This document shows, in pieces, positions 1 through 8,172 of a stretch of DNA of 64,000 bases. The number at the start of each line of letters is the position of its first letter. Position 1 is the stretch's first letter. The translations under genes were made by a program, and so were the position numbers. This stretch comes from Pseudomonas koreensis. GTDB lineage: Bacteria > Pseudomonadota > Gammaproteobacteria > Pseudomonadales > Pseudomonadaceae. The stretch lies in contig NZ_JAAQYM010000002.1 in NCBI RefSeq assembly GCF_012986595.1, forward strand, positions 806,001-870,000, given 5' to 3'. The notes under the pieces are model-generated. The model made no database searches. It saw only the letters and a program-made list of their open reading frames with translations, and was not told the origin of the DNA.

Positions 1-411
1 GGCAACGTCACGCGCGCCGATCTGCAGCGGCACTGCAAGGTTCATCAGGCCGGTGAAGAATGGCATCGCCATGAAGATGATCATGATCACACCGTGAGCG
101 GTGAAGATCTGGTCATAGTGTTCAGGCGGCAGGTAGCCAGGCGAACCCTCGGTGGCCATGGCCAGCTGGGTACGCATCATGATGGCGTCGGCAAAGCCAC
201 GCAGCAGCATGACCATGGCAACGATGATGTACATCACGCCGATTTTCTTGTGGTCGACCGACGTCAGCCACTCGGTCCACAAGTAGGTCCACTTCTTGAA
301 GTAGGTGATTGCAGCGAACAACGCCAGACCACCGAGCGCGATCATGGAGATGGTCACCATGACAATCGGCTCGTGGAAAGGGATCGCTTCCCAACTTAAT
401 TTACCAAACAT
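1..411 (-). CDS. cyoB: Cytochrome bo3 ubiquinol oxidase subunit I, N-terminal part (runs off the window)
   Basis: This is the first 137 codons of the haem-copper oxidase subunit that oxidises ubiquinol, reduces O2 to water and pumps protons across the inner membrane. The protein starts [15 protein letters not shown] and has the subunit I opening: a first membrane segment, then [18 protein letters not shown], and the stretch around [19 protein letters not shown], whose second His is a low-spin haem ligand in this family. The ATG lies 3 bp after the cyoA stop, so the two are one leftward operon in the usual cyoA-cyoB order. The rest of the gene, and presumably cyoCDE, lie before base 1. Confidence 0.96.
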   Translation of the reverse strand, partial: MFGKLSWEAIPFHEPIVMVTISMIALGGLALFAAITYFKKWTYLWTEWLTSVDHKKIGVMYIIVAMVMLLRGFADAIMMRTQLAMATEGSPGYLPPEHYDQIFTAHGVIMIIFMAMPFFTGLMNLAVPLQIGARDVA

Positions 412-414
412 CGT

Positions 415-1356
415 TTACTCCTCTGCCCCGGCAGCTGAATGCGAATTCGAGTCCATGTCCGTTGCCGCCACTTCTTTCTCTTTCTTCTCGTGCTTCAGCG
501 GCTTGCCCGGTTTCATGCCTTCGTACTTGTCGACGATGGTCTGGAACAGGTTCGGCGTGACCGAGGAGTAGAGCTCGACTGGATTGTTCTGGCTTGGCTT
601 GGCAAGGGCTGCGTATTCAGCTTGTTCAAGCTGTTTAGGTGCCTTTTTGACTTCACTTACCCAGGCGTCGAAATCTTCCTGAGAAGTTGCGATCGCTTTG
701 AATTTCATACCGGTGAAACCAGCGCCGCTGTAGTTGGCGGAGATACCGTCCATTTCAGCGTTGCGGTCAGCGATCAGGTGCAGCTTGGTGGTCATGCCCG
801 CCATCGCGTAGATCTGGCCGCCCAGGCCCGGGATGAAGAACGAGTTCATCACGGCGTCCGAAGTGATCCGGAAGTTGACCGGGGTGTGCGCCGGGAACAC
901 GATCTTGTTGACCGTGGCAATGCCTTGTTCCGGGTAGATGAACAGCCACTTCCAGTCCAGCGCAACGACTTCGATGGTCACCGGCTTGACGTCGGATTCA
1001 ATCGGACGATACGGGTCCAGCTTGTGGGTCGAAATGTAGGTGATGTAACCCAGGGCGATGATGATCAGGACCGGAATGGTCCAGACCGCCACTTCGATTT
1101 TGGTCGAGTGCGACCATTTCGGGGTGTAGACGGCGTCCTTGTTGGAGGCGCGGTATTTCCAGGCGAACAGGAAGGTCATGACGATAACCGGCACAACGAC
1201 CAACAGCATCAGCAGTGTGGCGGTGATGATCAGGTTGCGCTGTTCCAGGCCGACCTGGCCCGTTGGATTGAGCAGGGTCATGTTGCAGCCTCCCAGCAAC
1301 AACGTGCCGAGCAGCGGCACTAGGCCTAGTAATCTGGGGTACCTGTTTTTACTCAT
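415..1356 (-). CDS. cyoA: Cytochrome bo3 ubiquinol oxidase subunit II
   Basis: Subunit II of the bo3 terminal oxidase, 313 aa. A lipoprotein signal ends in the lipobox LLGG-C with Cys24. Two membrane segments follow (about residues 38-65 and 88-108), then a periplasmic cupredoxin-like domain with the VTIEVVALDWKWLFIYPEQ signature; as usual for quinol oxidases it lacks the CuA cysteines. I chose the ATG at 1356 (MSKNRYPRL) because AGAGGT sits about 6-8 bases upstream and the lipoprotein signal then has normal length; an in-frame start 18 codons earlier would add a non-signal extension. The C-terminus is Lys/Glu- and Ser-rich. It is the first gene of the cyo operon. Confidence 0.96.
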   Translation of the reverse strand: MSKNRYPRLLGLVPLLGTLLLGGCNMTLLNPTGQVGLEQRNLIITATLLMLLVVVPVIVMTFLFAWKYRASNKDAVYTPKWSHSTKIEVAVWTIPVLIIIALGYITYISTHKLDPYRPIESDVKPVTIEVVALDWKWLFIYPEQGIATVNKIVFPAHTPVNFRITSDAVMNSFFIPGLGGQIYAMAGMTTKLHLIADRNAEMDGISANYSGAGFTGMKFKAIATSQEDFDAWVSEVKKAPKQLEQAEYAALAKPSQNNPVELYSSVTPNLFQTIVDKYEGMKPGKPLKHEKKEKEVAATDMDSNSHSAAGAEE

Positions 1357-2023
1357 CTCACGACCTCTAAAGCAGCTTGCGCAATGCAGTTGGGTTTTGA
1401 TCGCCAACACTTCACCCTGCCAAGGGTTGGCATTTTCTTTGGATTGAATAAGGGCCGCCCGTCGCGCGTCAGACGCTCGACAAAACCTTGGGACAGCGGT
1501 CAGTTCTTATTCGAATTCGTGGTCAAAGGCCTTGTTACAGACCAATTCCATTTGGTGCGGAAAGTTGGAAGGCACCGACACCTGGGTGTCTCAAAAGCCT
1601 TTCGGCCTGCTCGACACCCGACTTCCTGTCCAGTTCCTTAATAAAGGTTGAACAGTGCCGGGAATTCAATGCGGGCGATTGTAGATAGGTAGCGCCCTAT
1701 ACACCATGTCTTATCCCGAAATAATTTTTATCGCTCAGAGCAACAATCCATCACCGTTTTTGCAAAAGTTCCGCATGTTATCGAAATCAATTCTCAACAA
1801 AAACACCAAAAAATGTAGGCCTATCCACCTCAGTTCAGACAGCTCTGAAGGCTTTTTCACAGAGCCGAATCGGCGCAAAGCCCGATATTCAAAGGCCTCT
1901 GGCCATCTACCGACACCTGTTAAAACTGTCTGATCTGGCACACGCGTGCAAAACCAGAAAAATGCCTGAACAGACCAATCCTTTTTTGTAACATTACGCC
2001 ATTCCGGCTCGGCGCCATGCCCT

Positions 2024-2063
2024 GCGACATGTCGTGTGTGACAACATGTCGCACACCTGTCGC
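2024..2063. promoter_or_regulatory. Dyad and GTCGC/GCGAC repeat cluster, possible regulator site
   Basis: GTGTGTGACA (2034-2043) and TGTCGCACAC (2047-2056) form a 10-bp inverted repeat with one mismatch and a 3-bp spacer. They are flanked by further GCGAC (2024-2028) and GTCGC (2059-2063) words. GCGAC/GTCGC half-sites resemble the binding sites reported for RegA/PrrA/RoxR-type redox regulators, and Pseudomonas cyo genes are known RoxSR targets, but the half-site spacing here does not fit that consensus cleanly. The assignment is inference. Confidence 0.3.
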
Positions 2064-2112
2064 ACGCTCCATTGCCGTTCGTCACGGTGATTTCACAATC
2101 ACTCTGAAATGC

Positions 2113-2152
2113 AAAACGCCTCGATCGGCTGATCCGCAAATCGGGGCGTTTT
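2113..2152. terminator. Rho-independent terminator after dsbB
   Basis: AAAACGCCTCGAT pairs with ATCGGGGCGTTTT (one wobble pair), with A/T tracts on both sides, about 30 bp after the dsbB stop. It could work in both directions. Confidence 0.8.
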
Positions 2153-2182
2153 CTGTATCGGCCAAATCGCCGAAGAGTTGAT

Positions 2183-2692
2183 TCAGCGCAGTGCTTTTCG
2201 GTTACGCGAGGTCAGCAGCGGCACCAGGATCACCACCAGCACGAAGGCCACCAGTGCCCATTGCGCCAGCGACAGGCCGAGGATCGGCGGGTACGGCGTC
2301 GAGCAGAAACCGTCGACCTGGAAGCCCAGCGGGAAGATCTTCGCCAGCGGCAGGTCGTCGACAATCGGCTGCAACACGTCGATGCCGCAGCTCACCGCCG
2401 GATAGAACTGGGTGTAGACGTGATGCCCGGCGACACCCGCACCGGCAATCGCGCAGATCACCACCAGCACTTCGAACACGGTGATGCTGCGTCGCGTGCG
2501 CATGGCCGCGCCAATGAAGGCGAACAGCGCGATCAGCAGCAATGCGTAACGCTGCAGAATGCACAGCGGGCATGGCGCCTCGCCCAGCACGATCTGCATG
2601 TACAGCGCGCCACCAATCAGCGCCAGGCAGATGATGCCCAGCAGCACCAGAAAGCGCCGCTCACGTCCCAGTCGAATCGTTTCCTCGCTCAT
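2183..2692 (-). CDS. dsbB: Disulfide bond formation protein DsbB
   Basis: Inner-membrane protein of 169 aa that re-oxidises DsbA and passes the electrons to ubiquinone. Four membrane segments are visible, with the active-site pair C41-P-L-C44 in CPLCILQRY and a second periplasmic pair at Cys102 and Cys130, matching the two redox pairs of the family. The length is typical. It stands between the cyo operon and a secreted SnoaL-like protein, all leftward. The distance to each neighbour suggests its own transcript, ending at the hairpin at 2113-2152. Confidence 0.95.
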   Translation of the reverse strand: MSEETIRLGRERRFLVLLGIICLALIGGALYMQIVLGEAPCPLCILQRYALLLIALFAFIGAAMRTRRSITVFEVLVVICAIAGAGVAGHHVYTQFYPAVSCGIDVLQPIVDDLPLAKIFPLGFQVDGFCSTPYPPILGLSLAQWALVAFVLVVILVPLLTSRNRKALR

Positions 2693-2717
2693 CGCGTTTC
2701 CCTTGTATGTCCATGGT

Positions 2718-3278
2718 TCAGCTGGCCGGCGGCTGCGCTTGCAGTTGCGCCATCAGGCTGATGTTGTCTTCGATATGCCAATTGGCCGCGATGCGACCGT
2801 TGTCGATCTGATAGATATCGGTTGCCCGGAAGTCTACACGCTGGCCCTGCCCTTTGAGAGCCTTGAACGTGCCACTGAAGTGCCCGCGAAAGTGCAGATG
2901 CACCACCACGCGGTCACCGGCGATGATCATTTGCTCGATCTCGCAACTCAGGTCCGGCACTGCCGTGCGAAAGAACTTCGACGCCAGCAAGGGTCCAGTC
3001 GGCCCCTGCACCCGACCTTCTGGCGGGGTCTTGTCGACAAACTGCGGCGACAAGGCTGCCGTGGCCAGAGCCTCTTCCCCACTGTTCCAGAAACTGCCGT
3101 AACGCCGCGCCGCCAACTCCATCGCCTGTTGCTGCGCCTTGGGCAGGCTCTGATCGACGATCAGGCTCTGCGGTGTAATCAACGCCGATTCGGCCGAGGC
3201 AAACGGACTGGCCAGCAACGCGGCCGACAGGCCTAGGGTTGCCAGGCTCAAACGAGGGGAGAAGATGATGTGCGACAT
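2718..3278 (-). CDS. Exported SnoaL-like (NTF2-fold) protein, ester cyclase family
   Basis: 186 aa with a signal peptide (hydrophobic to about residue 28, cleavage after ASA). The mature part has the small cone-shaped NTF2/SnoaL layout: helices, then strand blocks ending in VDFRATDIYQIDNGRIAANWHIED, the motif typical of the SnoaL-like ester cyclase group. That pattern (IxxGKIxExW in most members) supports the fold but not a substrate. Periplasmic location is inferred. The gene lies 25 bp before dsbB on the same strand and may be co-transcribed with it. Biological role unknown. Confidence 0.8.
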   Translation of the reverse strand: MSHIIFSPRLSLATLGLSAALLASPFASAESALITPQSLIVDQSLPKAQQQAMELAARRYGSFWNSGEEALATAALSPQFVDKTPPEGRVQGPTGPLLASKFFRTAVPDLSCEIEQMIIAGDRVVVHLHFRGHFSGTFKALKGQGQRVDFRATDIYQIDNGRIAANWHIEDNISLMAQLQAQPPAS

Positions 3279-3400
3279 GGGGCGATCCTGATCAGTTAAA
3301 CGAACGAGCGCCTATCATCAGCATCGGGGAATAAACGATAAACCGGTTAAGAAACGATTAACCTTTAAACACTTTTTAAGAATCCAGACCGTGTAACGGC

Positions 3401-3475
3401 CTTCGCGAGCAGGCTCGCTCCCACATTGGACCTGCGGCGAACACAAATCCTGTGGGAGCGAGCCTGCTCGCGAAT
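3401..3475. repeat. REPIN, family A (REP pair)
   Basis: Two inverted copies of TTCGCGAGCAGGCTCGCTCC (3402-3421, and its complement ending near 3474) separated by about 30 bp. Each copy is itself a small hairpin. It sits between convergent-side gene ends, after hmp and before the SnoaL-like gene. Confidence 0.9.
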
Positions 3476-3495
3476 GAACACAACCCGGTATCAGA

Positions 3496-4677
3496 TCACT
3501 CCAAAGCCGCAGCCGGCCCGAAGAACTCATACCGGCTCTGCTGCTCCGGCACGCCCAGCGCTTTCAGATGGCGCTTGATCGCCCCCATGAAACCTTTCGG
3601 CCCGAGGAAGTAAGCGTCGACATCCCGTTGCGCCGGCAACCATTCGCCAAGCAGGGCCTGATCCAGCAGGCCGACCTTGTCCGCCGCCGGGCTCACGCCG
3701 TCGTCTTCGGCATAGCAATAAAAGCGCTTGAGCTGCGGATGACGCGCCGCCAGTCCGTCGATCCAGTCGCGGAACGCGTGCACGCTGCCGTTACGCGCGC
3801 AGTGGATAAAGTGCACCGGGCGCTCGGTCTGCAGCGCCGCTTCGAGCATCGCCAGGGTCGGCGTGATGCCGACACCGCCACTGATCAGCACCAGCGGTTT
3901 GTCGCTGGCGGTCAGGGTGAACTCGCCCGATGGCGGGAACAGCTGAATGCTCGCGCCGACGTGCAGTTGATCGTGCAGGTGGTTGGAGGCGCGACCACCC
4001 GGTTCACGTTTGACGCTGATCCGGTACTGACCTTTATTGGCCAGTGCAGACAGCGAATAGTTGCGGCGGACTTCTTCGCCGTCGAGGATCAGCTTCATGC
4101 CGATGTACTGGCCCGGCTCGGCGGCGAGGATCGGCCCCTTGTCCGCAGGTTCGAAGTAGAACGAAATGATTTCCGCGCTCTCCTCGACCTTGTCCACCAC
4201 GATGAACTCCCGCGCCCCGCGCCAGCCGCCAACGGCTTGTTCTTTCTGGTCGTAGATCGCCGCTTCGGCGCCGATCAGGATCTCGGCCAGTTGGCCGTAA
4301 GCGGCGCCCCACGCGCTCATCACTTCAGGGGTGGCGATCTCGTCGCCAAGCACTTCGGAGATGGCGCGCAGCAGGCAGGTGCCGACGATCGGGTAATGCT
4401 CCGGCAGGATCTGCAGGGCGACGTGCTTGTTGATGATTTTCGCCACCAGATCGCCCAACTGATCGAGCTGGTCGATGTGCCGGGCGTACATCAGCACGCC
4501 ATTGGCCAAGGCACGCGGCTGGTCGCCACTGGCCTGGTGCGCCTGGTTGAACAGCGGGCGCACCTCAGGGTATTCGGAGAGCATCATGCGGTAGAAGTGC
4601 GTTATCAGCGCTTCACCGCCGCTTTCCAGCAAAGGCACGGTGGATTTGACGATGGCACGATCCTGGACGCTGAGCAT
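3496..4677 (-). CDS. hmp: Flavohaemoglobin, nitric oxide dioxygenase
   Basis: Converts NO and O2 to nitrate using NAD(P)H; cytoplasmic, 393 aa, full length. Residues 1-135 are the globin domain (starts MLSVQDRAIVKSTVPLLESG, with the proximal-His region NKHVALQILPEHYPIVG). The remainder is a ferredoxin-reductase-like FAD domain (RNYSLSALA) and an NAD domain (GGVGITPTLAMLE). ATG at 4677 has AGGAG 8 bp upstream. It is divergent from norR; the shared 163-bp region contains three NorR-type sites and a sigma54-like promoter facing hmp, which fits NO-induced expression as known for P. aeruginosa fhp/fhpR. Confidence 0.97.
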   Translation of the reverse strand: MLSVQDRAIVKSTVPLLESGGEALITHFYRMMLSEYPEVRPLFNQAHQASGDQPRALANGVLMYARHIDQLDQLGDLVAKIINKHVALQILPEHYPIVGTCLLRAISEVLGDEIATPEVMSAWGAAYGQLAEILIGAEAAIYDQKEQAVGGWRGAREFIVVDKVEESAEIISFYFEPADKGPILAAEPGQYIGMKLILDGEEVRRNYSLSALANKGQYRISVKREPGGRASNHLHDQLHVGASIQLFPPSGEFTLTASDKPLVLISGGVGITPTLAMLEAALQTERPVHFIHCARNGSVHAFRDWIDGLAARHPQLKRFYCYAEDDGVSPAADKVGLLDQALLGEWLPAQRDVDAYFLGPKGFMGAIKRHLKALGVPEQQSRYEFFGPAAALE

Positions 4678-4718
4678 AAGAGTGACTCCTGAGCTTTCTT
4701 GAGAATTACCCTAGGCAT

Positions 4719-4734
4719 ATCAGTTTTCGTGCCA
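4719..4734 (-). promoter_or_regulatory. Candidate sigma54 promoter of hmp
   Basis: On the minus strand TGGCACG (4734-4728) matches the -24 consensus exactly. Ten bases after its GG comes GA (4721-4720) where the consensus has GC, so the -12 element is imperfect. The start point would fall about 30 bp before the hmp ATG. A NorR-family sigma54 activator is encoded next door. Confidence 0.55.
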
Positions 4735-4775
4735 TGTTTTTTATCCATATAAATCAACTAGTTGTATTTTAAGTA

Positions 4776-4831
4776 GTCATTTAGACCTAGACGGATTTAT
4801 AGTCACATCGACTACACCGTGTCTCTTTGAC
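4776..4831. promoter_or_regulatory. Three NorR-type operator sites (GT-N7-AC)
   Basis: GTC-N5-GAC occurs three times: 4776-4786, 4802-4812 and 4821-4831. Each one fits the GT-N7-AC core known for E. coli NorR, where three sites upstream of norV are needed for activation. The middle site lies in a perfect dyad, TAGTC-N5-GACTA (4800-4814). They stand 40-100 bp upstream of the hmp sigma54-like promoter, an enhancer-like distance. The last is only 9 bp before the norR start codon, so autoregulation is likely. Confidence 0.8.
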
Positions 4832-4840
4832 TACAAGACC

Positions 4841-6394
4841 ATGACTGCCAAATCCCTGCTCACCGCTTTACTGCCACTGGTCTCCGACCTGTCCCGTGAA
4901 CTGCCCGAAGGCGAGCGCTACCGGCGCCTGCTCGAAGCCATGCGCGCCCTACTGCCGTGCGACGCCGCCGCGCTGCTGCGCCTGGACGGCGAATGGCTGG
5001 TGCCGCTGGCGGTGGACGGTTTGAGCACCGACACCCTCGGCCGGCGCTTCAAGGTCAGCGAACACCCACGTTTCACCATCCTGCTGGAGGGCGCCGGGCC
5101 GACCCGGTTCGCCGCCGACAGCGACTTGCCCGACCCGTATGACGGGCTGGTCGACGGCCACGGCGATCACCTCGAAGTGCACGATTGCCTCGGTTGCCCG
5201 CTGTTCGTCGATGAACAACTCTGGGGCCTGATCACCCTCGACGCCCTCGACCCGGAGCGTTTCGAACCGATCGAACTCGACGCCCTGCAAGCCTTCGCCA
5301 GCCTCGCCTCAGCCACGGTCAACGCCGCCGAGCGCATCGAACGCCTGGCGCTGCGTGCCGAAGACGAACACCAGCGCGCCGAGGTCTATCGCCAGGCCAG
5401 CGGTCAGCAGCAGCGCGAAATGATCGGCCAGAGCAAGGCGCACAAGCGGCTGGTGGAGGAAATCAATCTGGTCGGCGGCAGCGACCTGACCGTGCTGATC
5501 ACCGGCGAAACCGGGGTCGGCAAGGAACTGGTGGCGCAGGCGATCCACGCCGCCTCCCCGCGCGCCGACAAACCGATCATCAGCCTCAACTGCGCCGCGC
5601 TGCCCGACACCCTGGTCGAAAGCGAACTGTTCGGCCACGTGCGCGGCGCCTTTACCGGCGCCACCAGCGACCGTCGCGGCAAGTTCGAACTGGCCAACGG
5701 CGGCACGCTGTTCCTAGATGAAGTCGGCGAGCTGTCGCTGACCGTGCAGGCCAAGTTGTTGCGCGTGCTGCAAAGCGGCCAGTTGCAGCGACTGGGTTCG
5801 GACAAGGAGCATCAGGTCGACGTGCGCCTGATCGCCGCGACCAACCGCGATTTGGCCGAAGAAGTGCGCAGCGGCCGCTACCGCGCCGACTTCTATCACC
5901 GCTTGAGCGTGTACCCGCTGCGAGTCCCGGCATTGCGTGATCGCGGCCGCGACGTGTTACTGCTCAGCGGCTTCTTTCTGGAACAGAACCGCTCACGCAT
6001 GGGCCTCAACAGCTTGCGCCTGAGCAGCGACGCCCAGGACGCGCTGCTCGCCTACACTTGGCCGGGCAATGTGCGCGAACTGGAACACTTGATTGGCCGC
6101 AGCGCATTGAAAGCGCTGGGTAACTGCAAGGTACGACCGAAGATTCTCAGTTTGAGCGCGGCGGATCTGGATTTGCCGCATGAGGTTGTGGATAACTCGG
6201 TTGAGCCGGTTGCCGAGGTCCCCGCGATGCCGTTGATCAGCGGCGATTTGCGCAGTGCGACCGAGCAATATCAGCGGCAGTTGATCAGTGCGGCGCTTGA
6301 GCGTAATCAGGATAATTGGGCGAGCGCGGCCCGGGAGTTGGGGCTGGACCGGGCGAATCTTGGGCGCATGGCTAAACGCCTTGGAATGAGATAA
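4841..6394 (+). CDS. norR: NO-responsive sigma54 activator NorR (FhpR)
   Basis: 517 aa, three domains: GAF sensor (about 20-170), AAA+ sigma54-interaction domain (about 190-420) and Fis-type HTH (about 475-517, ending NWASAARELGLDRANLGRMAKRLG). Walker A GETGVGKE is near residue 221, the sigma54-contacting GAFTGA near 268 and Walker B GGTLFLDEVGEL near 290. The GAF domain has HDCLGCPLFVDEQ, which carries the conserved Cys region of the mononuclear iron NO sensor in E. coli NorR. The start ATG has almost no Shine-Dalgarno and lies just after the last operator. Divergent from hmp, its expected target. Confidence 0.95.
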   Translation: MTAKSLLTALLPLVSDLSRELPEGERYRRLLEAMRALLPCDAAALLRLDGEWLVPLAVDGLSTDTLGRRFKVSEHPRFTILLEGAGPTRFAADSDLPDPYDGLVDGHGDHLEVHDCLGCPLFVDEQLWGLITLDALDPERFEPIELDALQAFASLASATVNAAERIERLALRAEDEHQRAEVYRQASGQQQREMIGQSKAHKRLVEEINLVGGSDLTVLITGETGVGKELVAQAIHAASPRADKPIISLNCAALPDTLVESELFGHVRGAFTGATSDRRGKFELANGGTLFLDEVGELSLTVQAKLLRVLQSGQLQRLGSDKEHQVDVRLIAATNRDLAEEVRSGRYRADFYHRLSVYPLRVPALRDRGRDVLLLSGFFLEQNRSRMGLNSLRLSSDAQDALLAYTWPGNVRELEHLIGRSALKALGNCKVRPKILSLSAADLDLPHEVVDNSVEPVAEVPAMPLISGDLRSATEQYQRQLISAALERNQDNWASAARELGLDRANLGRMAKRLGMR

Positions 6395-6402
6395 GCCTCC
6401 AT

Positions 6403-6504
6403 TGTGGCGAGGGAGCTTGCTCCCGCTCGACTGCGCAGCAGTCGCACAAGCAACCGACACTGGGAGCGCTTCGCACTCCAGCGGGAGCAAGCTCCCTCGC
6501 CACA
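6403..6504. repeat. REPIN, family B
   Basis: Inverted arms GTGGCGAGGGAGCTTGCTCC and its complement about 60 bp apart, after norR. The spacer contains a second small inverted repeat. The same element recurs at 21232-21333 and, diverged, at 19193-19328. Confidence 0.9.
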
Positions 6505-6636
6505 GGGCATTCGCCGCCGTTCGGCCGAGATTGGGGATTGAGCCTAAAGCCTGCCCCCGACAAGTCGATAACCCGGCATCAATAGTTTTTGGCGATTTGC
6601 ACCCTCGCCCATCACCTTTTTCCACAGAAGGTTTAT

Positions 6637-7539
6637 ATGTCTTCCACCAAAGCCCGCGCAGATTCACTTTCGCTTCTGCTGTTTACCTTGCGCAGCGGCA
6701 AGCTGATGGCGATCAACCTGCTGAAAGTCAGTGAAATCATCCCCTGCCCGCCGCTGACCAAAATGCCCGAGTCGCACCCGCATGTTAAAGGCATTGCGAC
6801 CCTGCGCGGCGCCTCGCTGTCGGTTATCGACCTCAGCCGCGCCATCGGCGAACGGCCCCTGGAAGACCCGAACGGCGGCTGCCTGATCGTCACCGACGTC
6901 AGCCGCTCGAAGCAGGGTCTGCACGTGCAGGCGGTGAGCAAGATCGTCCATTGCCTGACCACCGACATCAAGCCGCCGCCGTTCGGCTCCGGCGGTTCGC
7001 GCGCCTACATCACCGGCGTGACCTCGGTGGACGGCACGCTGGTGCAGGTGCTCGACATCGAAAAAGTCATCCACAGCATCGCCCCGGCGCAGATCGAAAT
7101 GGCCCCGACCGACCTGACCATGGAAGACGCCGAAGTGCTCGGCAACGCACGCATACTGGTGGTCGACGACAGCCAGGTGGCGCTGCAACAATCGGTGCAC
7201 ACCCTGCGCAATCTCGGCCTGCAGTGCCACACCGCGCGCAGTGCCAAGGAAGCCATCGACTGCCTGCTCGATCTGCAGGGCACCGCGCAGCAGATCAACC
7301 TGATCGTCTCCGACATCGAAATGTCCGAGATGGACGGCTACGCCTTCACCCGCACCCTGCGCGAAACCCCGGACTTCGCCCATCTTTACGTGCTGCTGCA
7401 CACCTCGCTCGACAGCGCGATGAACAGTGAAAAAGCCCGTCTGGCTGGCGCCAACGCGGTGCTGACCAAGTTCTCCTCGCCAGAACTGACCCAGCGCCTG
7501 ATCGAAGCGGCCAAACACGTCGCGGCCAACGGTCACTGA
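6637..7539 (+). CDS. cheV: Chemotaxis coupling/response regulator protein CheV
   Basis: 300 aa with a CheW-like domain (about 10-160; ATLRGASLSVIDLSRAIG) followed by a response-regulator receiver domain (about 180-300). The receiver has the acidic pair in ILVVDDSQ, the phospho-acceptor Asp in IVSDIEMSEMDGY and the conserved Lys in VLTKFSS. CheV couples chemoreceptors to CheA, and the receiver allows adaptation by phosphorylation. The ATG at 6637 is chosen over a start 16 codons upstream because AGAAGG precedes it and the CheW domain then begins normally. No other chemotaxis gene is nearby, as is common for Pseudomonas cheV paralogues. Confidence 0.92.
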   Translation: MSSTKARADSLSLLLFTLRSGKLMAINLLKVSEIIPCPPLTKMPESHPHVKGIATLRGASLSVIDLSRAIGERPLEDPNGGCLIVTDVSRSKQGLHVQAVSKIVHCLTTDIKPPPFGSGGSRAYITGVTSVDGTLVQVLDIEKVIHSIAPAQIEMAPTDLTMEDAEVLGNARILVVDDSQVALQQSVHTLRNLGLQCHTARSAKEAIDCLLDLQGTAQQINLIVSDIEMSEMDGYAFTRTLRETPDFAHLYVLLHTSLDSAMNSEKARLAGANAVLTKFSSPELTQRLIEAAKHVAANGH

Positions 7540-7542
7540 GTC

Positions 7543-8025
7543 TTGGCGCAGAGCTATTGCTTCCTGATGCGGCGCGATCTTGGTCAGGACGCACCCGATG
7601 CTCCTTTGCCCCAAGGCATCGAACTGTGCACGTACTCCGTCGAACTGGCGGCGGACGTGCATGACTTGATGCAACTCGGCTACCGCGAAGGTGGCGGCCG
7701 AGTGCCGGCGCTGGACGTGTGGCAGCGGCAGTTCGAAACCGATCCTGAATACGATCCGAGCCTGTGTTTAATTGCCCGTGATGCAGAAGGTGTGGTCGGT
7801 GTGGCGCAATGCTGGACCAGCGCCTATATCAAGAATCTGGTGGTGCATCCGCGCATGCAGGGGCGCGGATTGGGCCGGGCGTTGTTGCTCAATGCATTCA
7901 AGGTGTTTCAGCAACGCCGTGAAGGGTTTGTTGATCTGAAGGTGCTGGAAGACAACCGGCGGGCGCAGCGGTTGTATGAAAGTGCCGGGATGTATGTGGT
8001 CCGCCGGGAACGGGTGCCGGACTGA
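7543..8025 (+). CDS. GNAT-family N-acetyltransferase
   Basis: 160 aa. The acetyl-CoA motif A is clear: KNLVVHPRMQGRGLGRALL, followed by VLEDNRRAQRLYESAGM, typical of motif B. The substrate is unknown. The gene begins 3 bp after the cheV stop. The first possible start is TTG at 7543; the next is ATG at 7567 (MRRDLGQ); neither has a good ribosome binding site, so translation may be coupled to cheV. The close spacing suggests one transcript, although a functional link with chemotaxis is not established. Confidence 0.85.
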   Translation: MAQSYCFLMRRDLGQDAPDAPLPQGIELCTYSVELAADVHDLMQLGYREGGGRVPALDVWQRQFETDPEYDPSLCLIARDAEGVVGVAQCWTSAYIKNLVVHPRMQGRGLGRALLLNAFKVFQQRREGFVDLKVLEDNRRAQRLYESAGMYVVRRERVPD

Positions 8026-8033
8026 TCGACCGT

Positions 8034-8100
8034 CTTCGCGAGCAGGCTCGCTCCCACCCTGGAATGCATTTCAAACGGTGGGAGCGAGCCTGCTCGCGAA
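8034..8100. repeat. REPIN, family A
   Basis: Inverted pair of TTCGCGAGCAGGCTCGCTCC with a short spacer containing GGAATGCATTTCAAA, between the acetyltransferase gene and the next small gene. Confidence 0.9.
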
Positions 8101-8172
8101 GAGGCCGGCACAGGCAACTTCCCTTCTCGGGCACACTCCAACCTTGGCCACACACCACCAAGGAAGCCGACC

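Larger units (their letters stand above)
1357..2182. other. Long intergenic region upstream of cyoA
   Basis: About 825 bp between cyoA and the end of dsbB with no convincing gene. It is more AT-rich than its surroundings at 1700-1990. It should hold the cyo promoter, but I could not fix -35/-10 boxes with confidence. At 2024-2063 there is a cluster of GCGAC/GTCGC words and a dyad (see separate entry), and at 2113-2152 the dsbB terminator. Short reading frames here (for example 1706-1933, rightward) lack a ribosome binding site and coding-like composition. Confidence 0.6.

Noticed and set aside
439..1323. Long open frame opposite cyoA
   Set aside because: Antisense shadow of a certain gene; His/Arg/Asp-rich translation typical of reverse frames in GC-rich DNA.
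1706..2139. Short reading frames on both strands in the cyoA-dsbB gap (1706-1933 rightward, 1735-2139 leftward)
   Set aside because: No ribosome binding site, no signal or domain, AT-rich regulatory-type composition.
6403..6504. Repeated hairpins considered as CRISPR repeats
   Set aside because: The copies are scattered singly through the window in inverted pairs, without regular spacers or cas genes; they are REPINs.
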